NCBI GenBank assembly: GCA_039105265.1
Contig: JAPFFF010000006.1
Span: 5,084,001-5,148,000, forward strand
DNA from: Tritrichomonas musculus
Taxonomy: Eukaryota; Parabasalia; Tritrichomonadida; Tritrichomonadidae
Direction of reading: 5' to 3'
Length of the DNA stretch: 64,000 nt
Of this stretch, positions 19,849-31,300 are shown piece after piece (positions within the stretch are counted from its first letter, which is position 1; each line of letters begins with the position of its first letter). Made by a program: the position numbers and the translations under genes. Under the pieces are notes generated by a model, which saw only the letters and a program-made list of their open reading frames with translations, made no database searches and had not been told where the DNA came from.

Positions 19849-20235
19849 TCCTTTTTTACTGAAAAAGTTGCAATGTCTATTCCGAAATTTGTATTTTAAT
19901 TTAAAAAGTTCAGTTTCCAAATCCGTTAATAATTATTTCGTATCTCCTATTTGTGAATAAAAATCTTATTATATATGGATAAAAAAGTTAGTACAATTTG
20001 TTCGATTCTTTGAATTTTTAATATTTTAATTGATTTTTTAACTTTTTTTTTAGTTTGTATAGTCGATTTTAATCAGTTTAACAATAAATATTTATTCAAA
20101 AAGCTGTTTTATCAAAAAGTGATTATTTGAAAAAGCTGTTTTATCAAAAAGTCATCTATTCAAATCTTTTTTCTTTCAAAATTTGAATATAGTTTGTTGG
20201 TCATATCACCAACAAACTTTGCTGTTTTTATTATC
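19849..20235 (+). repeat. 0.39-kb dispersed repeat, copy 1
   Basis: This is a direct repeat of 21655-22022 with high identity: shared phrases include GAAAAAGTTGCAATGTCTAT, AAAAAGTTCAGTTTCC, GTTCGATTCTTTGAATTT, AAAAGCTGTTTTATCAAAAA and the final GTTTGTTGGTCATATCACC palindromic segment. It is non-coding. Differences are single bases and small gaps, including a few bases missing near 20085 in the second copy. Confidence 0.85.
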
Positions 20236-20460
20236 TCTATAAATAATAAATACATACGATTAAATTAAACAATAATTTTGCACTTATCGGATTTAATACA
20301 AAATCCATTTATGATAAAAAAATTGTCATAAATATGGACAATTATAATTTTTGAATTTGATAGATAGTAAATATAAGAAGAATTGAATATAATTTTTTTT
20401 AGAGAAATATAAAATAGCAAAGTTTGTTGGTGATATGACCAACAAACTATATTCAAATAT
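20185..20460. repeat. Inverted pair of TTTGTTGGT-type palindromes
   Basis: About 50 bp at 20185-20236 (ATAGTTTGTTGGTCATATCACCAACAAACTTTGCT, given here only as its palindromic core GTTTGTTGGT ... ACCAACAAAC) recurs inverted at about 20405-20460. Each arm is itself a near-palindrome. An inverted AAAAAGCTGTTTTATCAAA follows on the outer side at 20461-20480. The structure resembles a small fold-back element about 0.35 kb long. Confidence 0.7.
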
Positions 20461-21654
20461 TTGATAAAACAGCTTTTTGAAGAAAAGGCTTTTTGATAAG
20501 TGAGCTTTTTTAATAAAAATCAGTTTATTTGTGAATGATTTAAATTTTTTATATCGCCAAGGAATGACTTGTCAAACTCAGGCAAAGACTGGCAAGAAAA
20601 ACACAACAATTCATTGATACCACATACCTTATGGCAAATTTTGATCACCTGCTACTGGTTTCCAACCATATATTTATTAATCAAATTATGCAATCTCGAA
20701 ATACAGCTGCCTGCGAGTATATATTGTAGATCAGCTATTCTCAGCCACAAATTAATGAACTCTAGTCATCAAATTAAAAGCCTGAGCCATCGGTTATCAT
20801 TCAATAAACAAATTTGCAAAACACAGCCTCTTACTTACAAAATCCAATCTGTAATGTAATATAAGATACCTATTTACAAACAGAAATCAACTTGTTAACG
20901 AACTACAATCCCAGATTTGTAAATCATCAGCAAAGATTCCATTACAAACTCTTGCCTTTTTAATTTCCATTTGTACTAGTTACTCGTTCTGAAAATAAAT
21001 ACATTACTAGCCTTTACTTTTTTCACATCACAAATTCATTAACGTAACTTTTTAACGTTTATATTCTTTAATATCTATTTTGGTTGTTGTATTTGCACGT
21101 TTTTGGTAAAAATATCAAGTTTTCAAATTAAATTTTATTAAAAAAATCAATGAACAGATAAAATTAAAATTTTGAGGCACTTAAGTTTATATTTTATATA
21201 ATCGCTTTTTAGTATTGGTTTTATATGTTAAAAAGGAATTAAAAGTTTATAAAACAATATTATAATAGTAAATAATCTAGAAATCTTGAGTAATGTGAAT
21301 TGGTTTGCTCTCAGAATGATTATATTCTTTTTATAAAATGGTCAATCATTTCACCTTTGTAAAAAATGATTTTTTAAAATTGCATTTTACTTTTACAAAA
21401 ATGGTTTTATTAAATAATTTAATTGATATTTTATTTATTCACAAAAAATTATTTAGTATATTATCTTTTTTCAGAGATATGATTATTTTATGTATTCAAT
21501 ATTTTCAATAAAAAATACATTGTACAAACCTTGTATTTTTTCTATCGTTCTTTGTAGAACAAGGTTGGTACAAAAAGTGAAGTCTATACATTACTATTTT
21601 AATTCTTTCCTATTTACTATTTTAAACAAGTTAATGATAAAATTATAATTTCTT
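20461..21654. other. Non-coding interval between the direct repeats
   Basis: About 1.2 kb with somewhat higher GC at 20560-20960, where a 96-codon plus frame (20569-20859) occurs. Its translation shows no family motif, and no supported gene is seen. Words such as CTTTTTGA continue into the edge at 20480-20520. Confidence 0.45.
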
Positions 21655-22022
21655 TCTTTTTTAACTGAAAAAGTTGCAATGTCTATTACGAAATTTTTAT
21701 TTTAATTTAAAAAGTTCAGTTTCCAAATCCGTTAATATTTATTGTGTATAAAAATTACATAATATATGTATAAAAAAGTTAATGTAATTTGTTCGATTCT
21801 TTGAATTTTAAATATTTTAATTGATTTTTTACCTTTTTTTAGTTTGTATAGTCGATTTTAATCAGTTTAACAATATATTTATTCAAAAAGCTGTTTTATC
21901 AAAAAGTGATTATTTGAAAAAGCTGTTTTATCAAAAAGTCATCTAATCAAATCTTTTTTCTTTCAAATTTTGAATATAGTTTGTTGGTCACATCACCAAC
22001 AAACTTTGCTGTTTTTATTATC
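21655..22022 (+). repeat. 0.37-kb dispersed repeat, copy 2
   Basis: Second copy of 19849-20235 in the same orientation, ending at the same palindromic segment (GTTTGTTGGTCACATCACCAACAAAC). It lacks the inverted partner that follows copy 1. Confidence 0.85.
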
Positions 22023-22318
22023 CCTTTTTTTTAATATAATAAATAGTTAATTTTATATTTTGGGGATTTAAGAAGACTTGTTAATATTACGTTTTTATAT
22101 ACTTCAGAGGAAAATAAATATGCAAAATTTCAAAAAATCCAACAGTAGATTAAAGCAAACAAAGCTTCTATTATTGCCAAAAAAAATGAATAGTAAACCA
22201 CCATTAGAGTAAATTAAATCATTAAAGAAATCTAAAATCCATAAGAGTAAAAATTATTATTTCATAAGAGTAAGAAAAAAATAAAGCGCAAATTATAGTT
22301 AATAATTGTTATGATTTC
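22023..22318. other. 3' flank of the giant gene
   Basis: AT-rich downstream spacer of the minus-strand giant gene. Nothing else is recognised. Confidence 0.5.
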
Positions 22319-25300
22319 TTAATGATTAGAAGTTTTCTTCTTTGAATTGTCTGTTTTTGAATGCATCTGATAAATTTGATTGTTCAAAGAGTCGACGAGA
22401 GACTGGAGCTTAGATTTATCATTATTAGAAACAGTCAATTGAGAGTCAATGATGATTAAGTTCTCCTTTAAATTCTGAATTTTATCATTCAAACTCTTAG
22501 TTGTCTTTGAGAGTGTCTCCTTCAATTGTTTGTTTTCATTCTGAACAGAAATGAGCTGGTTATTTTTATCATCAATCAAGTTGTCTCTTCTAAGAATAAT
22601 TTTATTCTTTTCTTGAATAATTTTCTCTTTTTCATCCAGCAATTTCTTTAAGTACTTCAATTCATTCAGTACAACATAACTGTTGTTTCCAAAGTCAAGG
22701 TCGCTAATGCTAATATTTCCTTTACTTTTCATGCTTTCATTTGATTTCAAAATCTCGTTGATTGATTCTGATTCTTCATCAGTTCCTGCATTTTCATCTG
22801 CATTATTTGTTGTCAATTGAACATTTGAACTTTTATTAGTTTCAAGTTGATTCATTAAACTATTAATTTTATGATTCAATTCATTATTCTTGATCTTCAA
22901 ATTGTTGATCATTTCTTTCAATGTTAGAATTTCATTTGCTTTCTTATCATTTCTTTCTGTTGATTCATCAAGTTGCTTAATTAACAAAGAAAGCTCAGAA
23001 GAACTAGTCTTGTTCATTTCTTCTTCATTTCTCAGTTTCTTTAATAATTCTTTTTGCTTCTCTTCTTTCTCTTTGAACTCGTTGATGATTGAATTGTGAA
23101 GTTTCTTTTCTTTAATCAATTTAGTTTGATATTCATGAATTTGTTTTTCATGAAGAACTTTCAATTTGGCTATTTCATTTGTCTTTTCATTCAGTTGAAT
23201 GTTGGCATTGTTCAAATCCTGAAGAAGCTTTGTAAGATGAACCTTAAACTTGTGCCTGATTACCTTCAATTTTTGCACTTGTTTAGTTAAGATATCAACT
23301 TTCGATTCTTGGTCAAGGCTGTCAACATTGTCATTTAATATTTCAGTTTCTGTAACGTTTTCATTTTCTGTTGCTGCTTCTTTTTCAAGTAAAGCTGAAT
23401 TTGAAAGTTCATTGAGCTTCTGCTCTGTATCTTCTTTCTCTTTCATGAGAAGGTTGCAACGATCAACTAATTCATTGTTCACATGAATTAGATATTTGTT
23501 TCTGTTTTCATATTCTTTTTCTTTGGCTGAAGAAGCATCATTCAGCTTCTTAAGGGTGATAAGTTGTCCCCTTCGCTTTGTTAATTCATTGCCTTGCTTC
23601 TCAACTATTGCTTTCAGTTCTTCGTTTTGCTTGGTAAGTGAATCAAGCAAAGACTTTGAATCTTGACTGTTCTTCTCTGCTGCTGAAGAAGGAGCAGTCT
23701 TGGCTTGTCTTTGAGATGATTGTTTGTCATCATTGCTTTCGGATTGAACTGGTTTGGCATTCATTGAAGATGCTTGTTCGCTTTGTGATTGTGATTTTTC
23801 TTGGTTCTTGGGAGCATTTCTGCTGACTGGCGCTGTTTTTCCTGTTGGCTGTTTAGCAGCAGCACCCTTCTTAGACATTGGTGATGACCTTGATTGCGAT
23901 AATTTGGCGTTACTGCTTTCTTGTTGATCATCATCATCGCCACCAAAGTCTTCGAGTTGGATTTCACGTGTCTGAACTGAATTTTGAGAATTCTGAATGA
24001 TTTCGCCCAACTCTTTGACTCGCTTCTCAAGCTCGCTGATTTGCTTGTTGTTTTCTTGAACTTTCTGCTCGAGGTCTTTCTTACTTGCTGTGAGTTGCTT
24101 GATAAGTTTTCTTTGGTTTTCGTTGTTCTTGGTTACTTCTTGGAATTGCATCTTTGCGTTTTCTAATTCTTGTGAAAGCTCGGACTTGGCTTGCTCAAGC
24201 TCGTTGATCTTTTCTTTCTGCTTGCCGTTTTCTTCTTTCTGACTTGTTAGTTGTTGCTCCTTTTCAGACACTGAATGTTCGAGTTCGTCTTTCTTGCTTG
24301 AAAGTTCTTGAAGTTGTTGTGCATGCTGAGATTTGGTTGATTCATGCGTTTCTGTCTTTTCTTTGATTTCCTTTTCTTTTTCTTGAATCGCTTGTTTGGA
24401 GGCTTCAAGATTCTGCTCAAGTGTGTTGATCATTTCTTGGTCCTTGTTTGCTGCTTCAGTAAGTTTTTCGATTCTTTGCTGCTTAGAATCGATGTCATTC
24501 TGCTTGGCATTGTTGTCTTTCTCTAGCTCTTCAATACGTTGTTGCATAGAATTGTTGTCATTCTGCTTATTATTGAGTTCTTCCTGCTTGGCACTGTTGT
24601 CTTTCTCTAACTCTTCAATCTTCTGCTGTTTGCCATCAATGTCGTTTTGTTTGTCTGCATTATCTTTCTCGAGTTCTTCAATCTTCTGCTGCTTGCCATT
24701 GATATCATTTTGTTTGTCTGCATTGTCTTTCTCGAGTTCTTCAATCTTCTGCTGCTTGCCATCAATGTCGTTTTGTTTGTCTGCATTGTCTTTCTCGAGT
24801 TCTTCAATCTTCTGCTGCTTGTCATCAATGTCGTTTTGTTTGTCTGCATTATCTTTCTCGAGTTCTTCAATCTTCTGCTGCTTGCCATTGATATCATTTT
24901 GTTTGTCTGCATTGTCTTTCTCGAGTTCTTCAATCTTCTGCTGCTTGCCATCAATGTCGTTTTGTTTGTCTGCATTGTCTTTCTCGAGTTCTTCAATCTT
25001 CTGCTGCTTGTCATCAATGTCGTTTTGTTTGTCTGCATTATCTTTCTCGAGTTCTTCAATCTTCTGCTGCTTGCCATTGATATCATTTTGTTTGTCTGCA
25101 TTGTCTTTCTCGAGTTCTTCAATCTTCTGCTGCTTGCCATCAATGTCGTTTTGTTTGTCTGCATTGTCTTTCTCGAGTTCTTCAATCTTCTGCTGCTTGC
25201 CATCAATGTCGTTTTGTTTGTCTGCATTATCTTTCTCGAGTTCTTCAATCTTCTGCTGCTTGCCATTGATATCATTTTGTTTGTCTGCATTGTCTTTCTC

Positions 25301-28300
25301 GAGTTCTTCAATCTTCTGCTGCTTGTCATCAATGTCGTTTTGTTTGTCTGCATTGTCTTTCTCGAGTTCTTCAATCTTCTGCTGCTTGTCATCAATGTCG
25401 TTTTGTTTGTCTGCATTGTCTTTCTCGAGTTCTTCAATCTTCTGCTGCTTGTCATCAATGTCGTTTTGTTTGTCTGCATTGTCTTTCTCGAGTTCTTCAA
25501 TCTTCTGCTGCTTGCCATCAATGTCGTTTTGTTTGTCTGCATTGTCTTTCTCGAGTTCTTCAATCTTCTGCTGCTTGTCATCAATGTCGTTTTGTTTGTC
25601 TGCATTGTCTTTCTCGAGTTCTTCAATCTTCTGCTGCTTGCCATTGATATCATTTTGTTTGTCTGCATTGTCTTTCTCGAGTTCTTCAATCTTCTGCTGC
25701 TTGCCATCAATGTCGTTTTGTTTGTCTGCATTGTCTTTCTCGAGTTCTTCAATCTTCTGCTGCTTGCCATCAATGTCGTTTTGTTTGTCTGCATTATCTT
25801 TCTCGAGTTCTTCAATCTTCTGCTGCTTGCCATTGATATCATTTTGTTTGTCTGCATTGTCTTTCTCGAGTTCTTCAATCTTCTGCTGCTTGCCATCAAT
25901 GTCGTTTTGTTTGTCTGCATTGTCTTTCTCGAGTTCTTCAATCTTCTGCTGCTTGCCATCAATGTCGTTTTGTTTGTCTGCATTATCTTTCTCGAGTTCT
26001 TCAATCTTCTGCTGCTTGCCATTGATATCATTTTGTTTGTCTGCATTGTCTTTCTCGAGTTCTTCAATCTTCTGCTGCTTGTCATCAATGTCGTTTTGTT
26101 TGTCTGCATTGTCTTTCTCGAGTTCTTCAATCTTCTGCTGCTTGTCATCAATGTCGTTTTGTTTGTCTGCATTGTCTTTCTCGAGTTCTTCAATCTTCTG
26201 CTGCTTGTCATCAATGTCGTTTTGTTTGTCTGCATTGTCTTTCTCGAGTTCTTCAATCTTCTGCTGCTTGCCATCAATGTCGTTTTGTTTGTCTGCATTG
26301 TCTTTCTCGAGTTCTTCAATCTTCTGCTGCTTGCCATTGATATCATTTTGTTTGTCTGCATTGTCTTTCTCGAGTTCTTCAATCTTCTGCTGCTTGCCAT
26401 CAATGTCGTTTTGTTTGTCTGCATTGTCTTTCTCGAGTTCTTCAATCTTCTGCTGCTTGCCATTGATATCATTTTGTTTGTCTGCATTGTCTTTCTCGAG
26501 TTCTTCAATCTTCTGCTGCTTGCCATCAATGTCGTTTTGTTTGTCTGCATTGTCTTTCTCGAGTTCTTCAATCTTCTGCTGCTTGTCATCAATGTCGTTT
26601 TGTTTGTCTGCATTGTCTTTCTCGAGTTCTTCAATCTTCTGCTGCTTGCCATTGATATCATTTTGTTTGTCTGCATTGTCTTTCTCGAGTTCTTCAATCT
26701 TCTGCTGCTTGCCATCAATGTCGTTTTGTTTGTCTGCATTGTCTTTCTCGAGTTCTTCAATCTTCTGCTGCTTGCCATCAATGTCGTTTTGTTTGTCTGC
26801 ATTGTCTTTCTCGAGTTCTTCAATCTTCTGCTGCTTGCCATTGATATCATTTTGTTTGTCTGCATTGTCTTTCTCGAGTTCTTCAATCTTCTGCTGCTTG
26901 TCATCAATGTCGTTTTGTTTGTCTGCATTGTCTTTCTCGAGTTCTTCAATCTTCTGCTGCTTGCCATCAATGTCGTTTTGTTTGTCTGCATTGTCTTTCT
27001 CGAGTTCTTCAATCTTCTGCTGCTTGCCATCAATGTCGTTTTGTTTGTCTGCATTGTCTTTCTCGAGTTCTTCAATCTTCTGCTGCTTGTCATCAATGTC
27101 GTTTTGTTTGTCTGCATTGTCTTTCTCGAGTTCTTCAATCTTCTGCTGCTTGTCATCAATGTCGTTTTGTTTGTCTGCATTGTCTTTCTCGAGTTCTTCA
27201 ATCTTCTGCTGCTTGTCATCAATGTCGTTTTGTTTGTCTGCATTGTCTTTCTCGAGTTCTTCAATCTTCTGCTGTTTGCCGTTGATATCATTCTGTTTGC
27301 CTTCATTCTCTTTCTCAAGTTCTTCGATTCTTCCTTGTTTAGCATTAATGTTGTCATGCTTAGCAGCATTATCTTTCTCTAATTCTTCAATTCTTCCTTG
27401 CTTAGTATTGATGTCATTTTGTTTTCCTTCATTTTCTTTCTCTAATTCTTCAATTCTCTGTTGTTTATTATCAATATCGTTTTGCTTGTTGTTGATGTCT
27501 TCTTGTTTAGCAGCATTGTCTTTTTCAAGCTCTTCGATTCGGGCTTGTTTGGCATTGATATCATTCTGTTTTCCTTCATTGTCTTTCTCGAGTTCTTCAA
27601 TGCGTTGTTGTTTGTAATTAATATCGTTCTGCTTATTATTGATATCTTCTTGTTTGGTAGCATTATCTTTCTCAAGTTCTTCAATTCGTTGTTGTTTATT
27701 CTTGATTTCATTTTGTTTGTTGTTGATGTCTTCCTGTTTGGCACTGTTGTCATTTTCAAGTTCTTCAATGCGTTGTTGTTTATTATCAATATCGTTTTGC
27801 TTGTTGTTGATGTCTTCTTGTTTAGCAGCATTGTCTTTTTCAAACTCTTCGATTCGGCCTTGTTTGACATTGATATCATTTTGCTTAGCAGAATTGTCTC
27901 TTTCTAATTCTTCAATTCTGCCTTGCTTAGCATTGATATCGTTTTGCTTGCTTTCATTGTCTTTCTCGAGTTCTTCAATGCGTTGTTGTTTGCCATTAAT
28001 ATCGTTCTGTTTATTGTTTATGTCTTCTTGTTTGGCGGCATTGTCTTTTTCTAATTCTTCAATTCTTCCTTGCTTAGCATTGATATCATTTTGTTTGTTG
28101 TTGATATCTTCCTGCTTGGCATTGCAGTCTTTTTCTAGTTCTTCAATGCGTTGTTGTTTGGCATTTATATCGTTCTGTTTATTGTTGATATCTTCTTGTT
28201 TAATATTGCAGTCTTTTTCGAGTTCTTCAATTCGGCCTTGTTTCGCGTTAAGATCATTTTGTTTTCCTTCATTGTCTTTCTCGAGTTCTTCAATGCGTTG

Positions 28301-31300
28301 TTGTTTGGCATTGATATCGTTCTGCTTATTGTTGATGTCTTCTTGCTTAGCTGCATTATCTTTCTCTAATTCTTCAATTCGTTGTTGTTTGGCATTGATA
28401 TCGTTCTGTTTATTGTTGATATCTTCTTGCTTAGCTGCATTATCTTTCTCTAATTCTTCAATTCGGCCTTGTTTGGCAATGATATCATTTTGTTTGTTGT
28501 TGATGTCTTCCTGTTTAGCGTTGTTATCTTTCTCAAGCTCTTCGATTCTGCCTTGCTTAGCATTGATATCATCTTGTTTAGCAGAATTGTCTCTTTCTAA
28601 TTCTTCAATTCTATCTTGTTTGGCATTGATATCATTTTGCTTATTGTTGATGTCTTCTTGTTTAACACTACAATCCTTTTCAAGCTCTTCGATTATTCCT
28701 TGTTTGGCATTGATATCATCTTGTTTAGCAGAATTGTCTCTTTCTAATTCTTCAATTCTATCTTGCTTAGCATTGATGTCTTTTTGCTTGTTTTCATTGT
28801 CTTTCTCGAGTTCTTCAATGCGTTGTTGCTTACCGTTGATGTCATTCTGCTTGTTATTGATGTCTTCTTGTTTAGATGCATTGTCTTTTTCAAGTTCTTC
28901 AATGTGATGTTGTTTATTGTTGATATCATTCTGTTTGTTTTCATTTTCTTTTTCAAGTTCTTCAATTCGTGTTTGTTTCTCATCATTTTCTTTAGATCGA
29001 TCATTCAATTGGATTTCTCGTGTTTGAACTGTTTCTTTCAATGTCGAAATCTTTTGTTTCTTACGACCTGTCTTTGCAACAAGTTCCTCAATTCTTTGTT
29101 GTTTAGCATTGATATCATTCTGCTTGTTGTTGATGTTTTCTTGTTTGGCTGCATTATCTCTTTCAAGTTCTTCAATTCTATCTTGTTTAGCATTGATATC
29201 ATTTTGTTTATTGTTAATGTCTTCTTGTTTGGCGTTGCAATCTCTTTCAAGTTCTTCAATTCTTCCTTGTTTAGCATTGATATCATTCTGCTTGTTGTTG
29301 ATGTCTTCCTGCTTAACAGCATTGTCTTTCTCTAATTCTTCAATTCTTGCTTGCTTAGCATTGATATCATTTTGTTTGTTGTTGATGTCTTCCTGCTTAG
29401 CATTGCAATCCTTTTCAAGTTCTTCAATTCTGCCTTGTTTGGCGTTGATATCATTTTGCTTGTTATTAATGTCATTTTGTTTGGCTTCATTGTCTTTCTC
29501 GAGTTCCTCAATTCTTTGTTGTTTAGCATTGATATCATTCTGCTTGTTGTTGATGTCTTCTTGTTTGGCTGCATTATCTCTTTCAAGTTCTTCAATTCTT
29601 CCTTGTTTAGCATTGATGTCATTTTGTTTATTGTTAATGTCTTCTTGTTTGGCGTTGCAATCTCTTTCAAGTTCTTCAATTCTTCCTTGCTTAGCATTGA
29701 TGTCATTTTGCTTGTTATTAATATCTTCTTGTTTGGCTGCATTGTCCCTCTCGAGTTCTTCAATTCTTGCTTGTTTAGCATTGATGTCATTTTGTTTATT
29801 GTTAATGTCTTCTTGTTTGGCTGCATTATCTATTTCTAATTCTTCAATTCTTGCTTGTTTAGCATTGATATCATTTTGCTTGTTATTAATATCTTCTTGT
29901 TTGGCGTTGCAATCTCTTTCAAGTTCTTCAATTCTTCCTTGCTTAGCATTGATATCATTTTGCTTGTTGTTGATGTCTTCTTGTTTGGCTGCATTGTCCC
30001 TCTCGAGTTCTTCAATTCTTGCTTGTTTAGCATTGATGTCATTTTGTTTATTGTTAATGTCTTCTTGTTTGGCGTTGCAATCTCTTTCAAGTTCTTCAAT
30101 TCTTCCTTGCTTAGCATTGATGTCATTTTGTTTATTGTTAATGTCTTCTTGTTTGGCGTTGCAATCTCTTTCAAGTTCTTCAATTCTTCCTTGCTTAGCA
30201 TTGATGTCATTTTGCTTGTTGTTGATGTCTTCTTGTTTGGCGGCATTGTCCCTCTCGAGTTCTTCAATTCTTCCTTGCTTAGCATTGATATCATTTTGCT
30301 TGTTATTAATATCTTCTTGTTTGGCTGCATTGTCCCTCTCGAGTTCTTCAATTCTTCCTTGTTTAGCATTGATATCATTTTGTTTATTGTTAATGTCTTC
30401 TTGTTTGGCGTTGCAATCTCTTTCAAGTTCTTCAATTCTTGCTTGTTTAGCATTGATATCATTCTGCTTGTTGTTGATGTCTTCTTGTTTGGCTGCATTA
30501 TCTCTTTCAAGTTCTTCAATTCTTCCTTGTTTAGCATTGATATCATTCTGCTTGTTGTTGATGTCTTCCTGCTTAACAGCATTGTCTTTCTCTAATTCTT
30601 CAATTCTTGCTTGCTTAGCATTGATATCATTTTGTTTATTGTTGATGTCTTCCTGCTTAGCATTGCAATCCTTTTCAAGTTCTTCAATTCTGCCTTGTTT
30701 GGCGTTGATATCATTTTGCTTGTTATTAATGTCATTTTGTTTGGCTTCATTGTCTTTCTCGAGTTCCTCAATTCTTTGTTGTTTAGCATTGATATCATTC
30801 TGCTTGTTGTTGATGTCTTCTTGTTTGGCTGCATTATCTCTTTCAAGTTCTTCAATTCTTCCTTGTTTAGCATTGATATCATTCTGCTTGTTGTTGATGT
30901 CTTCTTGTTTGGCTGCATTATCTCTTTCGAGTTCTTCAATTCTTGCTTGTTTAGCATTGATGTCATTCTGCTTGTTGTTGATGTCTTCCTGCTTAACAGC
31001 ATTGTCTTTCTCTAATTCTTCAATTCTTGCTTGCTTAGCATTGATGTCATTTTGCTTGTTGTTGATGTCTTCTTGTTTGGTTGCATTGTCTTTTTCGAGT
31101 TCTTCAATCCTTGCTTGTTTAGCATTAATATCATTCTGCTTGTTGTTGATGTCTTCTTGTTTGGCTGTATTGTCTCTTTCAAGTTCTTCAATTCTTCCTT
31201 GTTTCGCGTTGATATCATTTTGTTTTCCTTCATTGTCTTTCTCGAGTTCTTCAATTCTTCCTTGCTTAGCATTGATGTCATTTTGTTTATTGTTAATGTC

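Noticed and set aside
20569-20859. 96-codon plus-strand frame as a small gene
   Set aside because: No family motifs, amino-acid composition of translated spacer, and location inside a repeat-rich interval.
19849-22022. The two 0.4-kb direct repeats as LTRs of a retroelement
   Set aside because: The interval between them has no reverse transcriptase, integrase or other retroelement frame, and copy 1 has an inverted partner inside, unlike LTRs.
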